NCBI RefSeq assembly: GCF_000756615.1
Contig: NZ_CP009288.1
Coordinates: forward strand, 1,302,001 to 1,366,000
DNA: 64,000 nt
Reading direction: 5' to 3'
From: Paenibacillus durus
Lineage (GTDB): Bacteria > Bacillota > Bacilli > Paenibacillales > Paenibacillaceae
The notes beneath the pieces were generated by a model. The model was given only the letters and a program-made list of their open reading frames with translations, did no database searches and was not told the DNA's origin. Shown here in pieces: positions 52,567 through 60,802 of the stretch. Both the position numbers and the translations under genes were made by a program. Position 1 is the stretch's first letter, and the number at the start of each line of letters is the position of its first letter.

Positions 52567-53200
52567 TCAGTTTATGCAGGCGATTGTTGATACCATTTAT
52601 ATGGTGGGGATGTCCCTGTTTGTAGGGGCTTTAATTGGAATACCTATCGGGATTTTTCTTGTGGTTACCCGTCCGGGCGGGATTTTGGAGAACAAAATAC
52701 TGTATACCATGATCAATCCCGTGATCAACATTGTCCGCTCCCTGCCTTTTATTATACTGCTCGTTGCCATTATTCCGTTTACCCGGGTGATTGTCCAGAC
52801 TTCAATTGGGACAAGCGCAGCGATCGTGCCGCTGATCATTTATATCTCGCCTTATATCGGGCGCTTGGTAGAGAACTCTCTGCTTGAAGTCAACCCGGGA
52901 ATTATGGAAGCGGCAGAGGCGATGGGGGCTACACCGTTTCAGGTTATCTGGCATTTTTTGTTGCCCGAGGCTTTCGGATCGTTAATCCTGTCCCTGACGA
53001 CGGCGACGATCGGCTTGATTGGCGCGACCGCGATGGCGGGAACGGTTGGCGGCGGCGGAGTCGGAGACTTGGCGATCGTATATGGATACCAGCGATTTGA
53101 CACGGTTGTCGTATTTGCCACTGTAGCTATCCTGATTATTTTTGTCCAGGGTATCCAATCTTTAGGCAACAATTTGGCGAGAAAGATTCGCCGCTATTAA
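52541..53200 (+). CDS. metI: Methionine-type ABC importer permease MetI
   Basis: 219 residues, five membrane helices, with the EAA loop E-A-A-E-A-M-G-A-T-P-F-Q-V-I-W-H-F-L-L-P-E-A. It overlaps metN by 26 bases and has its own RBS GGAGGTGG. Partner of MetN and MetQ. Confidence 0.94.
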   Translation: MLSTTVTTDQFMQAIVDTIYMVGMSLFVGALIGIPIGIFLVVTRPGGILENKILYTMINPVINIVRSLPFIILLVAIIPFTRVIVQTSIGTSAAIVPLIIYISPYIGRLVENSLLEVNPGIMEAAEAMGATPFQVIWHFLLPEAFGSLILSLTTATIGLIGATAMAGTVGGGGVGDLAIVYGYQRFDTVVVFATVAILIIFVQGIQSLGNNLARKIRRY

Positions 53201-53230
53201 TAAAGAACTTTAAGGGGAGGAAAACGACAG

Positions 53231-54265
53231 GTGAGTGAATGGAGCAAACAAGACCGCTTTAACGCCATACTATCCGGGGAAAGGGCGGACCGTCCGATTG
53301 TCAGCGGCTGGCGTCATTTCATCGACAAGGAACAAAATGCGGACGATTTGGCGGAAACGACGATTGCTTTTACCAAGAAATATGATTGGGATTGGGTCAA
53401 AATTAACCCTAGAGCAACCTATCTGGCTGAAGCTTGGGGAAATCAGTATGATTTTCATGACTATCAAACCGTATTTCCCAGACAGGAAACAACCGCTGTT
53501 CCAGCGGGGGCTAATCTTTGGGATCTTGATGTGAAGAAAGCCGCGGATTCAACCCCGTTATTGGAACAATTGGAAGCGGTGCGAATGATTCGTCAAGGGC
53601 TGCCGGATACCCCTTTGATTCAAACCGTCTTTTCACCTTTAACCGTGCTGCTGTTTATTGTGGGCCGATCTGCTTATGTGACCAAAACGGTGTTTGGCAT
53701 TGAAAATCCTGTCACCTTGGAATCGTTGTTTACCGAGCACAGAGCGGCGGCGCATCATGCGTTACATGTCATTTCATTAACCTTGGCCGATTATGTAAAA
53801 GAGCTTCAGCATGCGGGATCGGACGGACTGTTTTATGCGGTGACGGGTACAGCTCATCCGGGCTTGTTCAGTGAAGCGATGTTTAATGAATTTTCGAGAC
53901 CCTATGATTCCATAGTACTTGAGGCTGCGAGCTACGGGAAAAATGTCCTGCACACTTGCGGAGCCCATGCCCAGCCTGAAAGATTTAACGATTACCGGAT
54001 CGACGGCATCAGCTGGGACACCAAGGCCGAAGGAAATCCGGACCTGGATGCGGCGTTAACGGCAACCAAGGTAGGCGGCGTCGATCATGCTTTGTTTGCG
54101 GTAAATGACATTGCTGAAATTAAGCAGCAGGCTGGGGAAGCCTTGAGCTTGATGAAGGACCAGCCTTTTATTCTCGCTCCCAACTGTGCAATCCCGCTTA
54201 ATGTAACCGATGAAGCTCTGGAGCAGTTTAAAAAATCTGTTTTTGAAAAGGAGACAAGAGTATGA
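53231..54265 (+). CDS. Uroporphyrinogen-decarboxylase-family (cobalamin-methyltransferase-like) protein
   Basis: 344 residues of the UroD/MtaA-CmuA TIM-barrel family. It opens R-F-N-A-I-L-S-G-E-R-A-D-R-P, has V-F-S-P-L-T in mid-protein and H-T-C-G-A-H at ~residue 240, the H-x-C zinc ligand of thiol methyltransferases that move methyl groups from corrinoids. True UroD lacks this Cys. GTG start with GGGGAGG upstream. Its position between metI and metQ suggests a role in handling the S-methyl or related group of the imported substrate. Not a heme gene by context. Confidence 0.75.
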   Translation: MSEWSKQDRFNAILSGERADRPIVSGWRHFIDKEQNADDLAETTIAFTKKYDWDWVKINPRATYLAEAWGNQYDFHDYQTVFPRQETTAVPAGANLWDLDVKKAADSTPLLEQLEAVRMIRQGLPDTPLIQTVFSPLTVLLFIVGRSAYVTKTVFGIENPVTLESLFTEHRAAAHHALHVISLTLADYVKELQHAGSDGLFYAVTGTAHPGLFSEAMFNEFSRPYDSIVLEAASYGKNVLHTCGAHAQPERFNDYRIDGISWDTKAEGNPDLDAALTATKVGGVDHALFAVNDIAEIKQQAGEALSLMKDQPFILAPNCAIPLNVTDEALEQFKKSVFEKETRV

Positions 54266-55110
54266 AAAAGTTATTGCTCGTTCTTTTGGTTGGGATGGTA
54301 ACGCTGCTGACGGCTTGCGGCCAAAATGCCGATAAAGGCTCGAATTCAGGGGCTGCGCCGGAAGAAAAGAAAGAGATTACCGTTGGATTTGGCGTGGGAA
54401 CGTACGAAGAGCAGTTTCGCCAATCGATTCTGCCGATTTTAGAGAAAAAGGGCTACAAGGTTGACATTAAGACTTTCTCTCAAAACATGCAGGTAAACCC
54501 AGCCATGAAAGAAGGCTCCATTGACGCGAGCATATTCCAAAGCACGGCGTATATGGAAGCGATTAACAAAGAAATCGGCGCGGACATGGTGGGAATCGCC
54601 TATGTGCCGGGTGCGCCGCAAGGTCTCTACTCCGTTAAGCACACTACACTCGATGATGTAAAAGACGGCACTACCGTTGCTGTCCCCAATGATCCGGTTA
54701 ACCAGGAACGTGCGCTTCGGATTCTGGAAGAACTTGGGTGGGTAAAGATTAAAGAAGGTGCAGGTGTGGAGGACTTTAACATTAACAGCATGGAGCCGGA
54801 CAAGTATAAAATTGATATTAAAATTCTGGACCCTGCCCAAATCCTCGTATCGCTGGAAGATGTGGATTATGGAGTCGTTAACGGAAACTACATTGCAAAC
54901 GCCGGCAAAAAGATTACAGACGCATTGAAAATAGAAAATACGCCAATGCAGCACAGAATCATCGTATCCATCAACAAGAAAGATGAAAATACTCAATGGG
55001 CCAAAGACTTGAAAGCCGCCTATGAGTCGCCGGAGTTTGAAGAATATATCACGGGAATAGAGAAATACGACGGATTCATTCTTCCCGAAGCGTGGAAAAC
55101 CAATAAGTAA
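54262..55110 (+). CDS. metQ: Methionine-type substrate-binding lipoprotein MetQ
   Basis: 282 residues. Lipoprotein signal peptide with lipobox L-L-T-A-C (Cys19), then the NlpA/MetQ domain: V-G-F-G-V-G-T-Y-E-E-Q, A-S-I-F-Q-S-T-A-Y, P-N-D-P-V-N-Q-E-R-A-L. It overlaps the UroD-like gene by ATGA. It captures the ligand outside the membrane and delivers it to MetI/MetN. Confidence 0.93.
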   Translation: MKKLLLVLLVGMVTLLTACGQNADKGSNSGAAPEEKKEITVGFGVGTYEEQFRQSILPILEKKGYKVDIKTFSQNMQVNPAMKEGSIDASIFQSTAYMEAINKEIGADMVGIAYVPGAPQGLYSVKHTTLDDVKDGTTVAVPNDPVNQERALRILEELGWVKIKEGAGVEDFNINSMEPDKYKIDIKILDPAQILVSLEDVDYGVVNGNYIANAGKKITDALKIENTPMQHRIIVSINKKDENTQWAKDLKAAYESPEFEEYITGIEKYDGFILPEAWKTNK

Positions 55111-55114
55111 GGAA

Positions 55115-55930
55115 GTGGATGGGTTGATCAACAAGCAGATTCACTTTATCGGCGGCGGACAAATGGCTGAGGCCATTATCCGCGCCGTTGTAACCAATCA
55201 AACGATATCCGCGGACCGAATTAGCGTAACGGATATCAATGAGGCGCGTCTTCAGTTTTTAAGCCAAACTTATGGAGTGAACACGGACAGCTCTCAAGAG
55301 AAATTTCTGGCTGAAGCAGCCTTGATTGTGATTGCTGTCCGGCCGCAGGACAATTTGGCTGCATTAGGAGAAGCTGTACGGGAATTCGCCGCACCAACCG
55401 CCGCAATCGTTTCGATTGTGGCAGGTGTGACGATGGAGAAGCTGGCCGGCTTTTTTGGAGCCGAACGCCCTATTATCCGGGTCATTCCAAATACGTTGAC
55501 CGATACGGGTTACGGTTATAGCGGGGTTGCCTTGAATGCCTACGCCAATCCAGATCAGGTGGAGGAGTTCTTGCTGGGATTCGGCAAAGTGCAGTATCTG
55601 GATGAATCCCTCATTGATATCTTTACCGGATATGGTGTGGCTGGACCGAATTACATTTATTATTTTATTGAATCGCTTGCGGATGCCGGTGTGCTCGCCG
55701 GATTGCCCCGGGAACAAGCATGGAATGTTGCGCTGGAAAATTGTATTGGAGCTGTCGCCATGCTGAAACAGACCGGACTGCATCCAAGACAGCTGCTTGA
55801 TATTAATAACTCTCCCGGCGGTGTAGGCATTCATGGCCTGTACGAACTGAACAACAGTGATTTCGCGGCCGGCCTGCAAAGAAGCGTCTTGGCGGCTGTA
55901 AAGCGGACAACCGAGTTAGGGGCGAAATAG
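55115..55930 (+). CDS. ProC-like pyrroline-5-carboxylate reductase family protein
   Basis: 271 residues. N-terminal Rossmann fold (H-F-I-G-G-G-Q-M-A-E-A-I), V-R-P-Q-D, I-R-V-I-P-N-T and the C-terminal dimerisation domain with G-V-A-G-P-N-Y-I-Y-Y and N-N-S-P-G-G-V-G-I-H-G-L. NAD(P)H-dependent reduction of a cyclic imine; proline is the usual product. The GTG at 55115 or the TTG at 55124 is the start. In this operon it may reduce a cyclic imine from the catabolic route rather than serve proline synthesis. Confidence 0.88.
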   Translation: MDGLINKQIHFIGGGQMAEAIIRAVVTNQTISADRISVTDINEARLQFLSQTYGVNTDSSQEKFLAEAALIVIAVRPQDNLAALGEAVREFAAPTAAIVSIVAGVTMEKLAGFFGAERPIIRVIPNTLTDTGYGYSGVALNAYANPDQVEEFLLGFGKVQYLDESLIDIFTGYGVAGPNYIYYFIESLADAGVLAGLPREQAWNVALENCIGAVAMLKQTGLHPRQLLDINNSPGGVGIHGLYELNNSDFAAGLQRSVLAAVKRTTELGAK

Positions 55931-55932
55931 CC

Positions 55933-56697
55933 ATGGCATCGAAAAATTGGGATCATCTTGTTCATTATGTCAATGATTTGGAGCACCCGGTTGAAATCTT
56001 TCGGGAACATGGTTTAGTTGCCTTCAAGGGAGGCTCGCATACAGAGTGGGGAACCTATAACAGCTTAAGCTATTTTGGGTTAACCTATATCGAGTTTCTG
56101 GGTATTGAGAATCTTGAATTAGCGAAGGCGACGGAACATAACCGTGTGGTGAAAGATGCGGTTGACGTATTACCGGAGCATGAAGTATTGAGCAGATTCG
56201 TTATTCGGACCGATGATATTGAAGAAATGGCCGCTTCTTTGAAAGCGGCAGGCTTAAAGCTTTCTCCTATCATGGACGGTAAGCGTCTGGACAACACGGG
56301 CAGATTAATCGAGTGGCGGATGATGACCATTGACGGTGATTTTGGCGGACTGGTCTATCCGTTTATCATTCAATGGAAAGGGACGGATGCGGAAAGATTG
56401 GAGCGCTTAACGGCATCCGGCATCATTCAGCCTCATCCTGCTGGTAATGCGGAAATCAAGCGGGCGGTATTCCATGTCTCCGATCCGGCAGCTGCCGCCG
56501 AGCATTGGGGGAGGTTATTCGGACTAACTGCCTTGGAGCCGGAAGACCGTTCAGCCACCCTTAAGATTGGCGATAAGTTTTTTGATTTCGTAAAAGGGGA
56601 CGAGAACGGGTTCAAACAGGTGATTTTTGAAACGGATTCTGTAAGGCTGAAAGGGAAAACCATTCGGATTGGCGAAGGAGAATATGTTTTCACTTAA
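55933..56697 (+). CDS. VOC (glyoxalase-like) family protein
   Basis: 254 residues with two beta-alpha-beta-beta-beta VOC modules. The first begins N-W-D-H-L-V-H-Y-V-N-D-L with metal-candidate His and Y-I-E-F-L-G; the second is at ~175-250 (V-F-H-V-S-D-P, V-I-F-E-T-D). The architecture matches the Glyoxalase_3-like group of unknown substrate. It starts 2 bases after the ProC-like gene and ends the operon. Confidence 0.82.
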   Translation: MASKNWDHLVHYVNDLEHPVEIFREHGLVAFKGGSHTEWGTYNSLSYFGLTYIEFLGIENLELAKATEHNRVVKDAVDVLPEHEVLSRFVIRTDDIEEMAASLKAAGLKLSPIMDGKRLDNTGRLIEWRMMTIDGDFGGLVYPFIIQWKGTDAERLERLTASGIIQPHPAGNAEIKRAVFHVSDPAAAAEHWGRLFGLTALEPEDRSATLKIGDKFFDFVKGDENGFKQVIFETDSVRLKGKTIRIGEGEYVFT

Positions 56698-56712
56698 AAA
56701 CGATGTTCTCGT

Positions 56713-56749
56713 AAAGGTTCTATATTTTCGAATACAGGGCCTTTTTTTT
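56713..56749 (+). terminator. Terminator after the GntR operon
   Basis: AAAGG..CT.TATT pairs imperfectly with AATA.AG..CCTTT and is followed by eight T. Confidence 0.65.
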
Positions 56750-56794
56750 CTGGCGTATTTTATGGCTTTAACGCACGCTCTGATAAATACATAG

Positions 56795-56823
56795 TTGACA
56801 TATAGGGATTATATGTTTAAGAT
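56795..56823 (+). promoter_or_regulatory. Sigma-A promoter of nifBH
   Basis: Consensus TTGACA (56795-56800), 17-base spacer, TAAGAT (56818-56823), ~89 bases before the nifB ATG. One half of a GlnR-like site (TGACA) overlaps the -35, but no complete TGTNA-N7-TNACA is seen. Confidence 0.75.
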
Positions 56824-56855
56824 GGGAATTAGAGATATACCGACCATACGAATGG

Positions 56856-56885
56856 AGGCATTTTCCTTTGGGAGAATGCCTTTTC
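56856..56885 (+). promoter_or_regulatory. Terminator-like hairpin in the nifB leader
   Basis: AGGCATTTTCC pairs with GGAGAATGCCT (one G-T wobble and one mismatch-tolerant step), 4-base loop, then TTTTCG. It lies ~30 bases after the predicted start of transcription and ahead of the RBS, a position that suits attenuation. Confidence 0.55.
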
Positions 56886-56911
56886 GTCGTTATTTTAAGG
56901 AGGTGGGAAAA

Positions 56912-58288
56912 ATGAAGCTGGAGTCGACGTTGTGTTCATCAAGTGCAGCAGAGGACGATATCAGTCGCCACCCTTGCTACAGCGAGGAAGCCCATCGGTT
57001 TTTTGCCCGGATGCATATCCCGGTAGCTCCCGCCTGCAACATCCAATGCAACTACTGCAACCGTAAATTCGACTGCGTGAACGAAAGCAGACCTGGGGTT
57101 GTCAGTGAGGTGCTCACTCCGGAACAAGCGGAGCGGAAAGTAAAAGGTGTGGCAGCACAGCTCATGCAGCTGTCGGTGGTCGGCATAGCCGGTCCAGGCG
57201 ATCCGCTTGCAAATGCGGATAAGACTTTCGATACCTTTGCGAGAGTCAAGAAGCATGTCCAAGGTGTGATGACCTGTCTCAGCACCAACGGACTTACGCT
57301 GTACCGGCACATCGATCGAATCGTTGAACTCGGGATCGGGCATGTAACGATAACGATTAACGCCATCGACCCGGATGTCGGTAAAGAGATTTATCCTTGG
57401 GTATTTGATGAAGGAGTGCGTTACGAAGGAAGAGAAGCCGCCGCTCTGCTGATCAGCCGTCAGCTTCAAGGCGTGGAGGAACTGGCGAAGCGAGGCATTC
57501 TCGTCAAAGTCAACTCGATTATGATTCCGGGGGTCAACGACAAGCATCTGGTTGAAGTATCAAAGAAAGTTAAGGAGCTCGGCGCGACGCTTCACAATGT
57601 AACGCCGCTGATTATCGCTCCTGGCAGCCAGTATGAGAAGGACGGACGCAAGGCTCCTCGTCCAAGAGAACTGAACCAGTTGCAAGAGCAGCTGAGCGAG
57701 GGCGGAACGAAGCTGATGCGCCACTGCCGCCAATGCCGCGCCGACGCGGTTGGGCTGCTCGGCCAGGACCGTAACCAGGATTTTCAACTGGAAACGATGG
57801 AAGCCGATCCGGTTATCGACCTGGATGCAAGAGAACAGTTCCAGCAGGAGCTCGATAGCAAAATCCGTCAGCGCCTGATCGCGAAGGAGAACCGCCGGAC
57901 GATTCTTGATGAGAACAAGAAGACAAGAGTCGCGGTTGCTTCCAGAGGCGGAGACAAGGTCAACCAGCATTTTGGCCATGCGACGGAATTCATGATTTTC
58001 GATACCGACGGAACCGAAGTGAAATTCATCGGGATCCGGAAGATACAGGCGTACTGCCACGGCACAGCCGATTGCAACGGAGACAAGGGCGAAACGCTTC
58101 AAGAGATTACCTCAATCCTTAGCGATTGCCGGATTCTCCTCAGCTCCGGTATCGGCGACGCGCCTCGCGCGGCGCTGAACAAAGCAGGCATACTGCCCCT
58201 GGTCCGCAAAGGCGGAATACAGGAAGTTATCCTTGAAAGTGTGAAGTACGGTTCCTATTTTGAAAATATGAATATATCGAAGGGATAA
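56912..58288 (+). CDS. nifB: Nitrogenase cofactor biosynthesis protein NifB
   Basis: 458 residues. Radical-SAM Cys42-x3-Cys46-x2-Cys49 (ACNIQCNYC), N-R-K-F-D-C ligand motif, G-I-A-G-P-G-D-P-L-A, T-I-N-A-I-D-P, and H-C-R-Q-C-R-A-D-A for the accessory clusters. The C-terminal NifX-like domain is at ~355-455 (V-A-V-A-S-R-G-G-D-K-V-N-Q-H-F-G-H-A). It builds NifB-co, the 8Fe-9S-C core of FeMo-co. ATG at 56912 with AAGGAGGTGG; the longer upstream frame would start inside the promoter. It is cotranscribed with nifH. Confidence 0.96.
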   Translation: MKLESTLCSSSAAEDDISRHPCYSEEAHRFFARMHIPVAPACNIQCNYCNRKFDCVNESRPGVVSEVLTPEQAERKVKGVAAQLMQLSVVGIAGPGDPLANADKTFDTFARVKKHVQGVMTCLSTNGLTLYRHIDRIVELGIGHVTITINAIDPDVGKEIYPWVFDEGVRYEGREAAALLISRQLQGVEELAKRGILVKVNSIMIPGVNDKHLVEVSKKVKELGATLHNVTPLIIAPGSQYEKDGRKAPRPRELNQLQEQLSEGGTKLMRHCRQCRADAVGLLGQDRNQDFQLETMEADPVIDLDAREQFQQELDSKIRQRLIAKENRRTILDENKKTRVAVASRGGDKVNQHFGHATEFMIFDTDGTEVKFIGIRKIQAYCHGTADCNGDKGETLQEITSILSDCRILLSSGIGDAPRAALNKAGILPLVRKGGIQEVILESVKYGSYFENMNISKG

Positions 58289-58294
58289 TTAATC

Positions 58295-59173
58295 ATGAGT
58301 AAGAAACCAAGACAAATCGCATTCTACGGTAAAGGCGGTATCGGTAAATCCACAACTTCCCAGAACACTTTGGCTCAGCTGGCAACGACTTTTGATCAAA
58401 AAATCATGATCGTAGGCTGCGACCCTAAAGCCGACTCCACTCGTCTGATCCTGAATACGAAAGCTCAACAAACGGTACTTCACCTGGCTGCTGAATTGGG
58501 TTCGGTAGAAGATCTTGAACTCGAAGACGTAGTCGCAACCGGCTTTGGCGGCATCCTCTGCGTGGAGTCCGGCGGTCCGGAACCAGGCGTAGGCTGCGCA
58601 GGCCGCGGGATCATCACTTCCATCAACTTCCTGGAAGAGCAAGGCGCTTATGACGGCATGGACTTCATCTCCTACGACGTACTGGGTGACGTTGTATGCG
58701 GCGGTTTCGCAATGCCTATCCGCGAGAACAAAGCACAAGAGATTTATATCGTCTGCTCCGGTGAAATGATGGCTATGTACGCAGCGAACAACATCGCACG
58801 CGGTATCCTGAAATATGCTCAAAGCGGCGGCGTTCGTCTGGGCGGCCTGATCTGTAACTCCCGTAACACCGACCGTGAAGACGAGCTGATCACGGAACTT
58901 GCGCGTCGTCTGAACACGCAAATGATCCACTTCGTGCCTCGCGACAACGTCGTACAACATGCCGAGCTGAGAAGAATGACGGTTACTCAATACAACCCGG
59001 ATCATCCTCAAGCTCAAGAGTACAAGCAGCTGGCTGACAAAATCCTGCACAACGAAAAGCTGACGATCCCGACTCCGATCGAAATGGACGAACTGGAACA
59101 ACTGTTGATCGAGTTCGGTGTGGTAGAAGACGAAGAAACAGCTATCAAGAAGCTCGAAGCTGCTGGTCACTAG
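58295..59173 (+). CDS. nifH: Nitrogenase iron protein NifH
   Basis: 292 residues. P-loop Y-G-K-G-G-I-G-K-S-T at residue 11, 4Fe-4S ligands Cys101 (G-V-G-C-A-G-R-G) and Cys135 (V-V-C-G-G-F-A-M-P), ADP-ribosylatable Arg104, and S-R-N-T-D-R-E-D. Electron donor to NifDK and needed for FeMo-co maturation. It starts 6 bases after nifB. The final TAG uses the first base of an IS5 element inserted at the stop codon. nifD and nifK do not follow, so this is a stand-alone nifBH unit. Confidence 0.97.
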   Translation: MSKKPRQIAFYGKGGIGKSTTSQNTLAQLATTFDQKIMIVGCDPKADSTRLILNTKAQQTVLHLAAELGSVEDLELEDVVATGFGGILCVESGGPEPGVGCAGRGIITSINFLEEQGAYDGMDFISYDVLGDVVCGGFAMPIRENKAQEIYIVCSGEMMAMYAANNIARGILKYAQSGGVRLGGLICNSRNTDREDELITELARRLNTQMIHFVPRDNVVQHAELRRMTVTQYNPDHPQAQEYKQLADKILHNEKLTIPTPIEMDELEQLLIEFGVVEDEETAIKKLEAAGH

Positions 59174-59202
59174 GGCGTGTCTGAAAACTAATCTTAATGG
59201 GG

Positions 59203-59571
59203 CTACTTTAACAAAATCATCGCAGAAGCCAAAAAGGCAAAGCTCAAAAAATTTCGGGAAAGCTTGTCATAGCGTGTTGCAATCCCCCGGAATTGTTTGA
59301 GTTTGTTGAAAAAACATTCCACAACATGGCGTTCTTTATAATGGTGAAAATCACATGCCCAAGGATCTGCCGCATTGGACTTGGGCGGGATGCAGAACGT
59401 TGCGTTTTGGGATTCAATATACGTTCGAATATTCTGGGTTCCGTAGGCTTTATCGGCTAAAACCATGCTTCCAGACAACGTTACGTCAGAGAGGACTTCG
59501 ATGGCTACCGTACAGTCATGGATGTTTCCAGGCGTTAGAAACAGACGAACCGGATTACCCAGCGCGTCCAC
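59203..59571 (-). CDS. IS5-family transposase, C-terminal frame
   Basis: 122 residues with the DDE core: V-D-A-L-G-N-P-V-R-L, the second Asp in V-L-A-D-K-A-Y-G, and the Glu in V-V-E-C-F-F-N-K-L-K-Q-F-R-G-I-A-T-R-Y. It overlaps the N-terminal frame at a CCCGAGGGGG run, the usual place for a frameshift in the IS427 group. Confidence 0.88.
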   Translation of the reverse strand: MDALGNPVRLFLTPGNIHDCTVAIEVLSDVTLSGSMVLADKAYGTQNIRTYIESQNATFCIPPKSNAADPWACDFHHYKERHVVECFFNKLKQFRGIATRYDKLSRNFLSFAFLASAMILLK

Positions 59572-59975
59572 TACGGCGTGGATTTTGGTATTGCGTCCCC
59601 CTCGGGAAAGTCCGATTTCCTGGTTGGTTTCGGCGTTTTCGGCCCCTTTTTAGCCCCTGCTGCGTGCTGGTGAACTTTACAGGAGGTGCTGTCCAGTGAG
59701 ACATCCTGCAAGTCCGCATCGCTGGTCAAGGACTCAAACACCTTTTGAAAAAGGTCATCGTTGCTCCATAAACGGAATCGGGAATACACGGTTTTCCAAG
59801 GGCCAAAACGTTCAGGCAAATCACGCCAAGGAGCCCCTGTTTTGACTTTCCAAAGCATTCCATTAAGCATCACTCGATTGGGTTTTGAGGGTCTACCTTC
59901 TCCCGTGTTTTCGGGTGGCAATAGATCTTGTATTCGTTCCCAGTCTGGTCCTTAATTTCGTGGCGTCTTAGCATC
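59571..59975 (-). pseudogene. IS5-family transposase, N-terminal frame, frameshifted
   Basis: The frame from 59921 gives G-R-P-S-K-P-N-R, W-R-D-L-P-E-R-F-G-P-W-K-T-V and the first catalytic Asp in S-L-D-S-T-S. The natural start is upstream at 59975 (M-L-R-R-H-E-I-K-D-Q), but an apparent 2-base insertion between D-Q and W-E-R-I-Q-D-L-L-P-P breaks the frame. Without it the ORF would be continuous. The copy is therefore probably unable to transpose by itself. Confidence 0.75.
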
Positions 59976-60103
59976 TTTTTACAATCCCCTCGTGATTTCA
60001 TTCTTGTAAAATTATGCTACGGTTACGCTTTTGAAGCAATATCTAGTTTTCAGACACGCCCTAATAAAAAAAGAAAAATATACGATGAGAGGTTGATGCC
60101 AAA

Positions 60104-60730
60104 ATGAGTCAACAAACGTTTAATCCGACCCAGGAGCTTTCTGAAGAAGTAAAAGCCAATCGCCAAGCCGATCATTCGATCAATCCGTTGTTTGTAAACC
60201 GCTGGTCTCCTCGTTCGTTCTCCGGCCAGAATGTTAGCGAAGAGGATCTGCTGACTGTGCTGGAGGCCGCGCGCTGGGCTCCGTCCGCCAGAAACGGACA
60301 GCCCTGGCGTTTCATCCTGGCCAACACGGAGGAGGAGCTGCAAACCTTCCGGGAATTGATCTTCCCAAGCAACCGGGTGTGGGCTGATCAGGCGCCAGCC
60401 ATTATTGGTCTTGCTTCCTACAAGCTGTGGGAAGATGGCCAGCCCAACCCGTACCATGCGTTCGACACCGGTGCCGCCTGGCAGGCGATAGCGCTTCAAG
60501 CCTCGCTACTCGGCTTGTCCACCCGCGCCATTGCCAGCTTCGATAAGGAGAAGGCCCGTACTGCCCTGAATGTGCCGGATGATTATGATGTACATCTGCT
60601 GATACCGATTGGATACCAGGGGCAGGCCGATGTCTTGGACGAAAATTTTCGCAGCCTTGAGAAGCCGAACGGCCGGCGGTCTTTAAGTGACAGTATCATT
60701 GAAGGAAAATGGGATTTGCCGCAAGCTTAA
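60104..60730 (+). CDS. Nitroreductase family protein
   Basis: 208 residues of the FMN-dependent nitroreductase fold: R-W-S-P-R-S-F near the N-terminus, A-A-R-W-A-P-S-A-R-N-G-Q-P-W-R-F for FMN binding, D-T-G-A-A-W-Q, and I-G-Y. RBS GAGAGG. It lies 43 bases downstream of the IS5 element. Before the insertion it directly followed nifH and may have been cotranscribed with it; the IS now probably interrupts that. The natural substrate is unknown. Confidence 0.9.
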   Translation: MSQQTFNPTQELSEEVKANRQADHSINPLFVNRWSPRSFSGQNVSEEDLLTVLEAARWAPSARNGQPWRFILANTEEELQTFRELIFPSNRVWADQAPAIIGLASYKLWEDGQPNPYHAFDTGAAWQAIALQASLLGLSTRAIASFDKEKARTALNVPDDYDVHLLIPIGYQGQADVLDENFRSLEKPNGRRSLSDSIIEGKWDLPQA

Positions 60731-60752
60731 ACCCCTGCCGGCGACTAAGGAC

Positions 60753-60802
60753 AAAAAGAGACTGTTTTGCCAAGCGATGCTTGGTGGGACGGCCTCTTTT
60801 TT
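60753..60802 (+). terminator. Terminator after the nitroreductase gene
   Basis: AAAAAGAG.C.GT pairs with AC.G.CTCTTTTTT, enclosing a second hairpin CCAAGC-GAT-GCTTGG, followed by six T. Confidence 0.8.

Larger units (their letters stand above)
59173..60061 (-). mobile_element. IS5-family insertion sequence at the nifH stop codon
   Basis: Perfect 18-bp terminal inverted repeats GGGCGTGTCTGAAAACTA (59173-59190) and its complement (60044-60061), 889 bp in all, flanked by TA on both sides (59171-59172 and 60062-60063). Two minus-strand transposase frames inside. The TA target lies in the nifH stop: left junction gives TAG, and the right side still reads TAATAA, the likely original stop. Confidence 0.93.

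Noticed and set aside
53231..54265. Heme-biosynthesis UroD (hemE)
   Set aside because: The protein has an H-x-C motif of methyltransferase relatives and sits in an amino-acid uptake operon without other hem genes.
56760..56830. GlnR operator before nifB
   Set aside because: Only the right half (TGACA) of TGTNA-N7-TNACA fits; the left half does not match.
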